Assembly (NCBI RefSeq): GCF_010501065.1
Contig: NZ_QVMM01000008.1
Coordinates: 1-64,000, forward strand
Origin: Dysgonomonas sp. 216
GTDB taxonomy: Bacteria; Bacteroidota; Bacteroidia; Bacteroidales; Dysgonomonadaceae
Reading direction: 5' to 3'
Length of the DNA stretch: 64,000 nucleotides
Shown here piece after piece: positions 45,060-54,393 of this stretch. Position 1 is the stretch's first letter, and every line of letters begins with the position of its first letter. The position numbers were made by a program, and so were the translations under genes. The notes under the pieces were generated by a model. The model ran no database searches, was not told the DNA's origin, and worked only from the letters and a program-made list of their open reading frames with translations.

Positions 45060-45848
45060 TCACAGTCGTTTTATTGCCAATAGATTATGAGTCTTTGTCT
45101 GCTTTTCCTTATGTATTATCCCTTCGCTATTTACATTATCTATTCGCACACTTCCCGATGCATGAATTATACGCTCTTCGCCCATATAAATTCCCACATG
45201 TGTAATTTTATCGCTATCGGGTTTCGAGAAAAAGAACAAATCACCCGACTGAGCATCTTCAAAATCAATCGCCCTGCCCTGCCCTGCTTGTTGACTTGCA
45301 TCACGTAACAAATGTATACCATTCAGCATGTATACAACTTGAGTAAAACCAGAACAATCGATCCCAAAAATATTTTTTCCACCCCATAAATATGGTGTAT
45401 TAAGGAAATGTAATGAAATAGGAATAATTCCTTCTGTATGGATTTCTTTGTCAGGCAGATAAGTAACAAAACTCGAATGTATCTGGAATATCTTATCTCC
45501 GATTGAGAAATTACTGGTATTTACATCATAATTTGGCAACAAACTTCCGGCTGTTAATCTATAAATAGATTTATCTGACATACAAAAAATATCGGCTACA
45601 GGAACACATGTTCTGAAAACAGGCATAGACCTGAAACTCTGATAAACATCTGCCGAAACAGGTGTCAACATTTTCCCGTCAACCCAACCTTCATAAGCAT
45701 CAAAAGCATTCTTTATTTTTACAAATGAATTGTTTTGCTCTGTTACCTCACAATATTCGCCAAATAACAATTGAGTAACCATTTCCGAGGTCTCGGATGC
45801 TTCCCCGCGCATAGGTAGCACAGGGTGTAGATTTATTGCATATTTCAT
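45060..45848 (-). CDS. NlpC/P60 (C40) cysteine peptidase with SH3-like domains
   Basis: A 262-aa peptidase. Residues about 1-65 and 70-130 form SH3-like wall-binding domains, and the C-terminal NlpC/P60 domain has the triad Cys165 (DCSGF), His217 (HVGIY) and His229 (IIHASG). The layout is that of the gamma-D-glutamyl-L-diamino-acid endopeptidase YkfC and dipeptidyl peptidase VI, which trims free wall peptides. No signal peptide is visible, so it may act in the cytoplasm on imported peptides. It overlaps the DUF1287 gene by 4 bases. Confidence 0.92.
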   Translation of the reverse strand: MKYAINLHPVLPMRGEASETSEMVTQLLFGEYCEVTEQNNSFVKIKNAFDAYEGWVDGKMLTPVSADVYQSFRSMPVFRTCVPVADIFCMSDKSIYRLTAGSLLPNYDVNTSNFSIGDKIFQIHSSFVTYLPDKEIHTEGIIPISLHFLNTPYLWGGKNIFGIDCSGFTQVVYMLNGIHLLRDASQQAGQGRAIDFEDAQSGDLFFFSKPDSDKITHVGIYMGEERIIHASGSVRIDNVNSEGIIHKEKQTKTHNLLAIKRL

Positions 45849-46450
45849 TTTTTATATCTGTAATGTCCTGTTATTTTCCATTTAAAAAGACAATCTTCTA
45901 ACACTTGTCCGTATCCTATATTATGAACTATAAGTAAACGTTTTTTATCTTTCGATCTTCGGTTTACAACAATACCAATATGCGTAATACCCTTACCTAA
46001 ATCCCAAGTAACAATATCTCCTACATTATAATCTTCGGCATTATCACTTATTTTCTTTACTGTACCTTTTCTTTTAAAATAGGTCTGCAAATTAGGTACT
46101 CGCCTATGATCTATATTTGTATCGGGCTTGTTTAACTTCCACATTCTTCGACTGGGATACAATTCAAAATTTGCTTTGATATCGGCATGTAGTTCTTTTT
46201 GCAGATCAATATCTAATTTTCTATATGCTCTTATTACTACATCGGTACAAACACCCCGTCCTGCGGGAACATCTCCATTAGGATATCCTATTCTGTAATA
46301 ATTAGGATCGTATATAACTCTGTCTTTCGTCAAACTTAATGCAGCATTCGATAGTTCTTCATAAAAAACTGAAGTTTGTGAAACTTCAGATTGACTATAA
46401 GCAACAGTCTGACTTAAAAATAATAAAAGAAAAAAAGCTATTCTCGCCAT
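45845..46450 (-). CDS. DUF1287 family secreted protein
   Basis: A 201-aa protein with a signal peptide (cleavage near AYS, residue 19) and a DUF1287 domain. Cys in GVCTDVVIRAYR and His in THIGIVV and VHNIGYG imitate an NlpC/P60-type Cys-His-His triad, so it is probably a periplasmic amidase or peptidase acting on the wall. It is the first gene of the operon with the C40 peptidase, the AmpG-like permease and the transferase. The ferritin terminator lies immediately before its start codon. Confidence 0.9.
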   Translation of the reverse strand: MARIAFFLLLFLSQTVAYSQSEVSQTSVFYEELSNAALSLTKDRVIYDPNYYRIGYPNGDVPAGRGVCTDVVIRAYRKLDIDLQKELHADIKANFELYPSRRMWKLNKPDTNIDHRRVPNLQTYFKRKGTVKKISDNAEDYNVGDIVTWDLGKGITHIGIVVNRRSKDKKRLLIVHNIGYGQVLEDCLFKWKITGHYRYKK

Positions 46451-46451
46451 A

Positions 46452-46485
46452 CAAAAAAGAGGATACTTGTTATAAAAGTATCCTC
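46452..46485 (-). terminator. Ferritin terminator
   Basis: GAGGATACTT (46459-46468) pairs perfectly with AAGTATCCTC (46476-46485). On the minus strand it is followed by TTTTTTGT and then at once by the ATG of the DUF1287 gene. Confidence 0.8.
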
Positions 46486-46492
46486 AAATATA
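46485..46492 (-). promoter_or_regulatory. Probable -7 element of the DUF1287 operon
   Basis: CAAATATA on the plus strand reads TATATTTG on the minus strand, a perfect -7 match. Transcription would start near 46479, inside the right arm of the ferritin terminator, so the new transcript would lack part of that arm and could not form the terminator. Confidence 0.45.
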
Positions 46493-46511
46493 ATATAAAA
46501 TTTTCAGCTAT

Positions 46512-47000
46512 TTACTTCCGTTCGCCTAACTCTTTATTAAGCATATATACACCAACATTATTTCCCTCAATTAGTTTTAGAGCATCAACATATCCTTGTG
46601 CTGTATCCTCTTCTTCTACTTGTTCGTTTACAAACCACTGAAGCATTAAATCTGTAGCATAATCTTTTTCTTCCTGAGCCATCGCTACCAAATTATAAAT
46701 TAAACCCGAAACTATTTTTTCGTGCTTCAAGGTTTCTTCAAATGCATGAAGTGGTGAATTCCATTTAGTATCTACTGCTGCAATAGGCTTCAATTCGACC
46801 TTACCCCCACGAGATACGATGTAATCCATAAATCTCATAGCATGTTCCTGTTCTTCCTCAAACTGAGATTTAAACCAATGGGCAAAACCCGAAAGTCCTT
46901 GCGAGGCAAAATGTGTAGACATTGACAAATATAAATAAGCCGACCAGAACTCGGCATTTACCTGAGCATTTAATGCTTCTTCTAACTTTTTACTCAACAT
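46512..47000 (-). CDS. ftnA: Ferritin
   Basis: Iron-storage protein forming 24-mer shells. The 162-aa protein shows the ferroxidase ligands Glu17, Glu50 and His53 in the same numbering as E. coli FtnA, with the later acids in EKDYATD and NEQVEEE. There is no heme-ligating Met of the bacterioferritin type. A TATCTTTG promoter element (plus-strand 47040-47047) is upstream and a terminator downstream, so it is a single-gene unit. Confidence 0.96.
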   Translation of the reverse strand: MLSKKLEEALNAQVNAEFWSAYLYLSMSTHFASQGLSGFAHWFKSQFEEEQEHAMRFMDYIVSRGGKVELKPIAAVDTKWNSPLHAFEETLKHEKIVSGLIYNLVAMAQEEKDYATDLMLQWFVNEQVEEEDTAQGYVDALKLIEGNNVGVYMLNKELGERK

Positions 47001-47039
47001 AATTCTATAGTTTTTTTTAGTTTATCTTGTTCGTCTCTA

Positions 47040-47047
47040 CAAAGATA
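47040..47047 (-). promoter_or_regulatory. Promoter -7 element for ferritin
   Basis: CAAAGATA on plus, TATCTTTG on minus, giving a leader of about 34 bases. No clear -33 box. Confidence 0.55.
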
Positions 47048-47141
47048 TTATTTCCTCAAACAAAAGGGTAACTATCAATTATAAAATAAATCTATAACCA
47101 CGCCTCAAAACCTATAACGAAGATATATAAGCAATTTACAC

Positions 47142-48386
47142 TTATTCAAACCTAATAGATTTCGCCGGAGAAATACGGGCTATCAGATACGAAGGACCAA
47201 CCATCATTAGTAAAGATACTAAAAACGCTCCTAAATTCAACAATAATATATACCAAACATTTAAATGAATAGGCACTTCCGATATATAATATGTTGCCGG
47301 ATCCAATTTTAAAATTCCACAGTATTTTTGAATAAAACAAATAGACAAAGCAATTAAATTACCCCAAAACATACCTTTCAGGATAAGGAAAGACGATACG
47401 TATAGAAAAACTTTACGAATACTAACATTCTTCGCCCCCATAGCTTTCAGTATTCCTATCATATTTGTACGCTCCAGAATTAAAATAAGCAAACCTGAAA
47501 TCATTGTAAATCCGGACACAGCAAGCATAAGAATTATTATTATCCATACGTTCATATCGATAACATTGAGCCAGCTAAATATTGCAGGTACAATATTCTT
47601 AACCGACCGAGTCATAAAAGCATTACCTTCTCTGTCGCGATACGAAGCCATATCAAAATACATATCCATAGCTATATCATCAAGCTTATCAAAATCTTTA
47701 ACGTATAGTTCTATACCGCTTACCTGATCTTTTTCCCAACCATTTAGGCGACGAATAACCGAAAGGTTACCTATTATAAATATTTTATCGTAATCGGAAA
47801 AGTCTGTTGAGTATATACCATTTATAATCATTTTCCGAGCCTTGGGCGGGTCTTGTATAAAATAAACAAGAAATGAGTCTCCTAATTTCAGGTTTAATTT
47901 ATCGGCAATATATTTCGATATTATGATTTTATTATTAGAGGTAGAATCCGAAACATTTAAAACATTACCTTCGAGCATATGTTGTTGAAAAAAGCTCCAA
48001 TCATAATCCCGATCAACACCCTTCATTACAATTCCCTGAAAATCTGTATCGGTTTTTATAATACCCGGTTTGGTTGCGTATAATTCAACATGTTTTATTT
48101 CGTCCATTTCTTTAAGAAATCTCAGAATAGTATCGTTTACGCAAATAGGATGAGTTTCGTAGGATGTATTTCCATCGTAATTTGTGATCTGAATATGAGA
48201 ACTAAAACCTACAACTTTGTTTCGTATCTCTTGCTTAAAGCCAATAACAATACAAACCGAAAGAATCATAGCAGCTAAGCCCAAAGCTATACCGGCTGTG
48301 GCGATCTTTATTGCCGGCGAAGAAACTTTCTTTTTTTCCCCACCACTGAAATGTATACGTTTGGCTATAAATAATTCAAAATTCAT
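47142..48386 (-). CDS. LolC/LolE-type ABC transporter permease
   Basis: A 414-aa inner-membrane protein of the FtsX-like permease family. An N-terminal membrane segment (about 26-48, SPAIKIATAGIALGLAAMIL) precedes a periplasmic MacB-like domain (about 50-270), then three membrane segments (about 278-305, 325-350, 375-402). The topology and the N-terminal FIAKRIHFSGGEKKKVS match LolC/LolE permeases that release lipoproteins from the inner membrane. No LolD-type ATPase gene is next to it. Single-gene unit with a -7 element (plus-strand CAAAAATA 48409-48416) upstream. Confidence 0.9.
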   Translation of the reverse strand: MNFELFIAKRIHFSGGEKKKVSSPAIKIATAGIALGLAAMILSVCIVIGFKQEIRNKVVGFSSHIQITNYDGNTSYETHPICVNDTILRFLKEMDEIKHVELYATKPGIIKTDTDFQGIVMKGVDRDYDWSFFQQHMLEGNVLNVSDSTSNNKIIISKYIADKLNLKLGDSFLVYFIQDPPKARKMIINGIYSTDFSDYDKIFIIGNLSVIRRLNGWEKDQVSGIELYVKDFDKLDDIAMDMYFDMASYRDREGNAFMTRSVKNIVPAIFSWLNVIDMNVWIIIILMLAVSGFTMISGLLILILERTNMIGILKAMGAKNVSIRKVFLYVSSFLILKGMFWGNLIALSICFIQKYCGILKLDPATYYISEVPIHLNVWYILLLNLGAFLVSLLMMVGPSYLIARISPAKSIRFE

Positions 48387-48463
48387 TCTGGAATATTAAA
48401 ACAAGCTACAAAAATATTGAAAAAATCGGGCAAAGCAATTATTGCCTATCGTATAAAATCTTT

Positions 48464-48496
48464 GCAAAAACAAAGGGAACTAAAAAGCTCCCTTGT
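48464..48496 (-). terminator. Terminator downstream of the DUF4270 gene
   Basis: ACAA(A)GGGA (48470-48478) pairs with TCCCTTGT (48489-48496) with one bulged A. On the minus strand the tail is TTTTTG. A T-run also follows on the plus strand. Confidence 0.65.
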
Positions 48497-48523
48497 TATT
48501 TTTTCTACTCAAAAATATCATCT

Positions 48524-49900
48524 TTATTTAAATTTCGAATAAATCAGATTTAATCTCATATCATCCTTTCCACTTCTCAAAATAGCGCTCGAAGGATACA
48601 TGTTATTATAAAATCGTTGAGTTACACCTGTACTCGAATTAAAATCTATCGAAATTGGCAACAATAAAAACTCGGGGTCTTCGTCTAAATCACGCTCCAA
48701 ATATTCGTTTATAATACCGGATATATTTCCAAAGTTATATGTATTTGTCGACACTGTACGTGCTGCATATGTACATGTTTTAGCATCAACTGCCGATGTT
48801 TTATTCCTAAAAAACGAATCTACCGAATCTTTATCTATTAACAACAAATAGTTAGGTCTTCCATAATCAGAGGTTAAATCTACCTCTTTCTGGGTATGCC
48901 CTTTAACAGAGAAACTTGCTAAATTTATCGCTGTTTTCGAATCCTCTCCCAATTCCTCCAACTGCTCCTTTATGTATTTAATAGGCAAAGACAGACTTGG
49001 ACATACTCCGGCCGGCGATTTCATATACAAATAAGGCGTTTCTGGTGTTTCGGTACCAATACCTAACAAATGCTCTATCGAAGCATTTTCAACATGATTA
49101 ATCTGAATAACTTCTGGTGTTACAATCAACGAAAATGTAGAAGTACGTATAGTATCCTGTGTTCCGTCCTTATTACCTAGTTTATCAGTATATTGATAGT
49201 AGACATTAAATGTGGTACGCGCAACACTTATCATAGCTCCCGAACCAAATGTAGTAGTAACATATATTCCCGGAAAATATGATCTTAACTTATCCTTATT
49301 CTGGAATGCATTGTCTTCTCTGAGCGATTCATTGTAAAAATCAACACCCATTTGCTTATCCACATCTATGTATACCGAACGAATTTCCACACCACTTTCC
49401 CAAATACTTGGTGAACTGTCAACTGTAAAAGTTTTCTGTCCTAAAAGGCGTTCCATATCGCAGAACAACGTCGGATCTATATCTGTATAATAACTAGGAA
49501 CCAATGTATCGGTCAATTGATATACCGATATTGCCATTGGTACCAATGAGTCGCCCGCATATGATGTATAATCAAGAGCTATTTTAACAGAGTCAATTAC
49601 AACATCAACTCCTTTAAACGATAAATTTTCAGCACAATAAAATTCGGTAAGAAATTCTGACTTTACAGTACCCAGAATATCATCCGTTAATTTACCCAAC
49701 ATTTTCGACGCAACATTTCCGTATACTGAATTCTCCAACGAAACTGTTTTAGCCGCTATGTAGGCTGTATCAGTTTTCGACGACATACGGTCTCCATCAG
49801 GCAACATTCCCGAACCTACACCTGTTAAGTCATCATCACATGCCGAAAAAACTAAAACAATTATAGCTAATAATCCACTTAATAGTGCTCCGATTCTCAT
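48524..49900 (-). CDS. DUF4270 family lipoprotein
   Basis: A 458-aa lipoprotein with a membrane-spanning signal and lipobox FSAC (Cys21). The residues after the Cys are CDDDLTG, an acidic stretch like the lipoprotein export signals that send lipoproteins to the cell surface in this phylum. The rest is the beta-rich DUF4270 domain. Function unknown. It is found next to the glycogen synthase gene in several Bacteroidales as I recall. Its own -7 element (plus-strand CAAATGTA, 49954-49961) lies in the 93-base gap between the two. Confidence 0.9.
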   Translation of the reverse strand: MRIGALLSGLLAIIVLVFSACDDDLTGVGSGMLPDGDRMSSKTDTAYIAAKTVSLENSVYGNVASKMLGKLTDDILGTVKSEFLTEFYCAENLSFKGVDVVIDSVKIALDYTSYAGDSLVPMAISVYQLTDTLVPSYYTDIDPTLFCDMERLLGQKTFTVDSSPSIWESGVEIRSVYIDVDKQMGVDFYNESLREDNAFQNKDKLRSYFPGIYVTTTFGSGAMISVARTTFNVYYQYTDKLGNKDGTQDTIRTSTFSLIVTPEVIQINHVENASIEHLLGIGTETPETPYLYMKSPAGVCPSLSLPIKYIKEQLEELGEDSKTAINLASFSVKGHTQKEVDLTSDYGRPNYLLLIDKDSVDSFFRNKTSAVDAKTCTYAARTVSTNTYNFGNISGIINEYLERDLDEDPEFLLLPISIDFNSSTGVTQRFYNNMYPSSAILRSGKDDMRLNLIYSKFK

Positions 49901-49993
49901 TCTAATTTCCTGTTTTTTTTATTTTGGCTCAAATATCTAAAAAAAAAATATACCAAATGTAAGATTCGGCATATTTTTCTTTTTTTTTAGTAT

Positions 49994-50800
49994 TTATAGG
50001 TTATTATAAAACTCGTCAATAGCATCTACAGCCTCAGGCACCCCGCCTTGATATGGTAAAAACATCTTTTTACTTTGTGCTACATAATCAAGAACCTGAT
50101 TATTTACGTTTTCCTCACATTGAATAACTGCATCCGAGTGTTTTACTGCAAAATTTGTCAGTTTCACATAATCAACATCCCCATTCAAATCTTTTATATC
50201 ACTATCGGATATTCCTGCAAGCTTCAATTTCGAAGAGAACTTCTCCTTAAAAGGTTCTTTAAAATCATCATTATATAACGAATAAACAACTTTCGAACCC
50301 TTAAAACAAGGATCATCGGCAAATGCTGTTTTTATATACAAAGGCGTTAATGCGGTCATCCAGCCATGGCAATGGATAACATCAGGAATCCAACGTAATT
50401 TTTTAATTGTTTCGAGAACTCCTCTCACATAAAAGATACTTCTTTCGTCATTATCATCAAATTCAGTTTCACTATCATCCTGAATTGTATGCTTCCGGTT
50501 AAAAAAATCTTCGTTATCTATGAAGTAAACCTGCATACGCGCAGCTTGTATCGAAGCTACTTTTATTATTAGCGGATGATCGGTATCATCAATAATAAGG
50601 TTCATACCCGATAAACGGATAACTTCATGTAGTTGATTCCTTCGTTCGTTTATACTTCCAAACTTAGGCATGAAAGTTCTTATTTCTTTTCCTTTCTCTT
50701 GTATTGCTTGTGGTAAATAACGGCAGTTTGTTGCGATAGTAGATTCCGGTAAATAAGGAAAAATCTCTTGTGTTATAAATAAAACTTTTTTTGTACTCAT
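49994..50800 (-). CDS. Glycogen/starch synthase, GT5 N-terminal domain only
   Basis: A 268-aa protein matching the N-terminal GT5 half of glycogen synthase: KKVLFITQEIFPYLPES (in place of the usual KVGGL loop), IPDVIHCHGWMTALTPLY, and NFAVKHSDAVI. The C-terminal GT-B half with the ADP-glucose site is absent, and the next gene in frame is unrelated, so it is not a frameshift. This short form is regular in Bacteroidota. The first motif lacks the KxGG lysine that binds ADP-glucose, so catalysis alone is doubtful. A TATCTTTG element (plus 50825-50832) is upstream. Confidence 0.85.
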   Translation of the reverse strand: MSTKKVLFITQEIFPYLPESTIATNCRYLPQAIQEKGKEIRTFMPKFGSINERRNQLHEVIRLSGMNLIIDDTDHPLIIKVASIQAARMQVYFIDNEDFFNRKHTIQDDSETEFDDNDERSIFYVRGVLETIKKLRWIPDVIHCHGWMTALTPLYIKTAFADDPCFKGSKVVYSLYNDDFKEPFKEKFSSKLKLAGISDSDIKDLNGDVDYVKLTNFAVKHSDAVIQCEENVNNQVLDYVAQSKKMFLPYQGGVPEAVDAIDEFYNNL

Positions 50801-50824
50801 TATTCGATATGACTAATTGAACTG

Positions 50825-50832
50825 CAAAGATA
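50825..50832 (-). promoter_or_regulatory. Promoter -7 element for the GT5 gene
   Basis: CAAAGATA on plus. The 417-base divergent gap 50801-51217 also holds TAATTTTG on plus (51027-51034), which could be the phoH promoter with a leader of about 180 bases, and a short direct repeat ACAAGGCT (51178 and 51200 regions). No gene or stable long RNA fold is seen in it. Confidence 0.5.
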
Positions 50833-51217
50833 ATAAAAAAAAATCTTCTTTTTTGCAATTTATGAGAGAGGAAATTTATTCACTCGTTGCAAAACAGACC
50901 GAAAACAACTAACACACAGATATTTAACAAGCCATAAACACATCTCATAATATCTCTATCTTCTTTTTTAATGATTTTAGGTAAAGTTTATGAATCACTA
51001 TATGTTTTCTATACCAAAAAGAATCGTAATTTTGCACACATAACAGCAACCAGATTAAATCATTATCAAAACGATTAATCATCCTCATTTCGATACTATT
51101 ATACTGGTAAAGTTGTATTCAAAACTAGTGATATTAATGCTATATCATTTAGTTTTTTAAATTACAGATATAGAACAACAAGGCTCACGACCTTAAAACA
51201 CAAGGCTTTTTTATTGA

Positions 51218-52198
51218 ATGATAGAACAAATTATAGTACTTAACAATATTGATCCCGTTATTTTTTTCGGGATAAATAATAGCAATTTACAACTTATAAA
51301 AACCCTGTTTCCTAAGCTCAAAATAGTAGCCAGAGGGAATGTAATAAAAGTAATGGGGAACGCCGAAGAAATCCCTGTATTTGAAGAACGTATAAGGGAA
51401 CTTGAACAATTTTGTGCCGAGCGCAATTCGTTAACCGAGGAAAATATAATAAGCATAGTTAAAGGAAAATCACCAAATGTAGTAAGTCAGGACAATCTGA
51501 TTATATTCGGCATGAGTGGTAAACCCATTCTTGCTCGCAACGAGAATCAGCAAAAACTAGTTGAGGCTTTTGAAAAAAACGACATGGTTTTTGCTCTTGG
51601 CCCTGCCGGTTCCGGCAAAACGTATGTAGCTATTGCATTAGCTGTAAAGGCTTTGAAAAACAAAGAGGTAAAAAAAATCATATTAAGTCGTCCGGCTGTT
51701 GAAGCAGGCGAAAAACTTGGCTTTTTACCCGGAGACATGAAAGATAAAATAGATCCATACTTACAGCCGCTATATGATGCTTTGGAAGATATGATCCCAA
51801 CATCGAAGCTAAAAGAATATATCGAAAATAAGGTTATTCAGATAGCGCCTCTTGCTTTTATGCGTGGACGTACGCTGAATGATGCCGTAATAATTCTCGA
51901 CGAAGCTCAAAACACAAGCATAAATCAAATCAAAATGTTTATGACGCGCTTAGGTATGAATGCCAAAATGATAATTACCGGCGACATTACCCAGATTGAT
52001 TTACCCCCATCTCAACTATCGGGGCTAAAGCATGCTTTAAATGTGCTGAAAGGTGTTAACGGAATTGGGCGTATAGAGTTCACAAAAAAAGACATAGTAC
52101 GTCACAAATTAGTACAACGCATTGTTGAAGCCTACGAAAAAGAAGATAAACGGGTAAAAAAAGACAAGGAAGATACTCGAAAAAATCAAGCTGAATAA
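51218..52198 (+). CDS. phoH: PhoH family protein
   Basis: A cytoplasmic P-loop ATPase, 326 aa. An N-terminal KH-like region (about 5-75) precedes the PhoH ATPase domain with Walker A GPAGSGKTY (about 128-136), LSRPAVEAGEKLGFLPGD and Walker B VIILDEAQNT. Family members are predicted RNA helicases or RNA-processing factors. The C-terminus is very Lys-rich. It is the first gene of a plus-strand run with purC. Confidence 0.95.
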   Translation: MIEQIIVLNNIDPVIFFGINNSNLQLIKTLFPKLKIVARGNVIKVMGNAEEIPVFEERIRELEQFCAERNSLTEENIISIVKGKSPNVVSQDNLIIFGMSGKPILARNENQQKLVEAFEKNDMVFALGPAGSGKTYVAIALAVKALKNKEVKKIILSRPAVEAGEKLGFLPGDMKDKIDPYLQPLYDALEDMIPTSKLKEYIENKVIQIAPLAFMRGRTLNDAVIILDEAQNTSINQIKMFMTRLGMNAKMIITGDITQIDLPPSQLSGLKHALNVLKGVNGIGRIEFTKKDIVRHKLVQRIVEAYEKEDKRVKKDKEDTRKNQAE

Positions 52199-52240
52199 AG
52201 AAAATTATTATATTTTTACTGCAAAAAACAACAACAGAAG

Positions 52241-53185
52241 ATGAAAAATACTTTAGTTAATACAAATTACAATCTTCCGGAACAAACAAATGTGTATCAC
52301 GGAAAAGTTAGAGATGTATATTCAATTGGAAAAGATTTACTTGTAATGATCGCAACCGACAGAATTTCGGCATTCGATGTGGTTCTTCCGCAAGGAATTC
52401 CTTACAAGGGACAGGTATTAAACCAAATTGCAGATAAATTTTTGGATGCAACTGCCGACATTTTGCCTAACTGGAAACTTGCGACTCCAGACCCTATGGT
52501 TACTGTAGGTTTGCGTTGCGAACCCTACAAAGTAGAAATGGTTATCCGTGGATACCTTACAGGTAGTGCATGGCGCGAATATAAATCGGGAGTACGTAAC
52601 CTTTGTGGCATTCAGTTACCTGAAGGAATGAAAGAAAATCAAAAATTTCCATCTCCTATAATCACCCCTACCACCAAAGCCGACGAAGGGCATGATGAAA
52701 ATATTTCGAAAGAAGAAATTATAGCTCAGGGATTAGTATCGAAAGACGAATACGAACAATTAGAGAAGTATACTTATGCTTTGTTCCAACGGGGTACTGA
52801 GATTGCTGCTCAAAAAGGTTTGATATTAGTAGATACAAAATACGAGTTCGGTAAAAAAGATGGTAAAATATACCTGATTGACGAAATACACACACCCGAT
52901 TCTTCCCGTTATTTTTATGCTGACACATACAACGAGCTTTTTGAAAAAGGAGAAGAACAACGTCAGTTATCGAAAGAATTTGTACGTAAATGGCTTATGG
53001 AAAATGGATTTCAAGGTAAAGACGGACAAAAAGTACCCGAAATGACAGAAGAGTATTGCAACTCTGTATCGGAAAGATATATCGAACTATACGAGAAAAT
53101 TGTAGGAGAGAAATTTATCAAAGCACAATCGGAAGACGTATCGGCACGTATTGAAAACAATATCAAAAATTACCTGAATAAATAA
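52241..53185 (+). CDS. purC: Phosphoribosylaminoimidazole-succinocarboxamide synthase
   Basis: Joins aspartate to CAIR in purine synthesis. The 314-aa protein is of the long type; it has KVRDVYSIG (N-terminus), [17 protein letters not shown], the [22 protein letters not shown] motif in part, and [16 protein letters not shown]. It lies 42 bases after phoH and 8 bases before a TPR-like gene, so the three are probably one operon. Confidence 0.97.
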   Translation: MKNTLVNTNYNLPEQTNVYHGKVRDVYSIGKDLLVMIATDRISAFDVVLPQGIPYKGQVLNQIADKFLDATADILPNWKLATPDPMVTVGLRCEPYKVEMVIRGYLTGSAWREYKSGVRNLCGIQLPEGMKENQKFPSPIITPTTKADEGHDENISKEEIIAQGLVSKDEYEQLEKYTYALFQRGTEIAAQKGLILVDTKYEFGKKDGKIYLIDEIHTPDSSRYFYADTYNELFEKGEEQRQLSKEFVRKWLMENGFQGKDGQKVPEMTEEYCNSVSERYIELYEKIVGEKFIKAQSEDVSARIENNIKNYLNK

Positions 53186-53193
53186 GAGAAAGC

Positions 53194-54255
53194 ATGAACC
53201 ACAATCTACAAATCCAGAAGATACTTTTAGAAGTTGATAAAGCCAACAACCTTGATGACAAAATAACGTTACTTAAACAAGCCATAAACATAGCCGATGC
53301 CAATAACGACGTCGACTGGGGATATGATTTGCGTATGGACATTATTTATCAGGAAAAGGGAACAGCCCATTGTATAGAAAGCATACCGGCTTTTACTTGG
53401 ATTCTGGATACTGTAGATGCAAATCCTGACTTATTCGAAGACAATAACATCATGCTCGAATATAAATGGATGGTTGCCGCTGCTCTGCGAAATTCTTCGT
53501 TCTCCGTTGCTCAAATCGAACATATAAGGGAAGACTTTAAACGAAGAATGATAAAAAACGGACAAGGTACATTTACATACAACCTGTTAATGATGCAATG
53601 GTATATGCAGACAGGAGAATATGACATGGCCCGACGGTATCAGGCTTTAAAGGATAAAGACCAACCTGACGAAGTGTCGTTTTGCAAGGCGTGTTGGATA
53701 AATCTGGATTCGGAACTCGAATTATTGTCAGGCAATACGGAGAAAGCTCTTACTATTGCCGACGATCTGTTTACAAAGCGCGACACCTGTAAATATGAAC
53801 CTTTTAACACGCTTTCGTTTTTTGCGTATCAATTAGCTCAACAAAATAACGACAGGGCAAAAGCCTATTTGACTGATGCCGAAAACGAATTATCTCAGGT
53901 TGAGCAGCTTGAATCGTATATGTTACTAAATATTTCGTATATGATATATTGCGCATCGATATACGACGAAAACGGGGCATGGATGTTATTTGAAAAATTC
54001 GCAGATTGGAGCATTGGTGCCGAAGATTACTTCACATTCTATTTTTCGGCTAACATGTTACGCCTGACAAATAAAGAAGGTATAAAGAGTTTAAATTTAT
54101 CGGCACGGTTACCATACTTCTCTAAAAACGGGGAGTACAATCTTTTGGAACTAAACAAATATTTTTATAATACCGCACTTGCTTTAGCTACAAAATTTGA
54201 CGGACGTAACGGAAACAATTTCTTTACAGAAACGTTAGATAAACTAAAGAAATAA
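53194..54255 (+). CDS. TPR-like hypothetical protein
   Basis: A 353-aa all-helical, acidic protein with repeat-like helix pairs (for example LLKQAINIADANNDVDWGYDL, RRYQALKDKDQPDEVSFCKA, EKALTIADDLFTKRD), suggesting a degenerate tetratricopeptide solenoid. No signal peptide, so cytoplasmic. Function unknown. It is translationally close to purC (8-base gap) and is followed by a strong terminator, so it belongs to the purC transcript. Confidence 0.83.
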   Translation: MNHNLQIQKILLEVDKANNLDDKITLLKQAINIADANNDVDWGYDLRMDIIYQEKGTAHCIESIPAFTWILDTVDANPDLFEDNNIMLEYKWMVAAALRNSSFSVAQIEHIREDFKRRMIKNGQGTFTYNLLMMQWYMQTGEYDMARRYQALKDKDQPDEVSFCKACWINLDSELELLSGNTEKALTIADDLFTKRDTCKYEPFNTLSFFAYQLAQQNNDRAKAYLTDAENELSQVEQLESYMLLNISYMIYCASIYDENGAWMLFEKFADWSIGAEDYFTFYFSANMLRLTNKEGIKSLNLSARLPYFSKNGEYNLLELNKYFYNTALALATKFDGRNGNNFFTETLDKLKK

Positions 54256-54290
54256 CAGAAAGGTTACAAAAATCTGACAATTTTATAATG

Positions 54291-54327
54291 TAAGTGCCTG
54301 TTCTGAAAAACAGGCACTTATTTATCT
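54291..54327 (+). terminator. Terminator of the phoH-purC-TPR unit
   Basis: TAAGTGCCTGTT (54291-54302) pairs perfectly with AACAGGCACTTA (54309-54320) around CTGAAA, followed by TTTATCT. Confidence 0.82.
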
Positions 54328-54334
54328 ATACATT

Positions 54335-54374
54335 AGCTATTTGATCGCGATGAAATTACCAACAACAAATAGCT
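54335..54374. repeat. 9-bp inverted repeat around a small palindrome
   Basis: AGCTATTTG (54335-54343) and CAAATAGCT (54366-54374) are perfect complements separated by 22 bases, with the palindrome ATCGCGAT (54344-54351) between them. It lies upstream of the zeta-like kinase gene and could be an operator. Confidence 0.4.
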
Positions 54375-54393
54375 GATAAAAAACAATCAAAAC

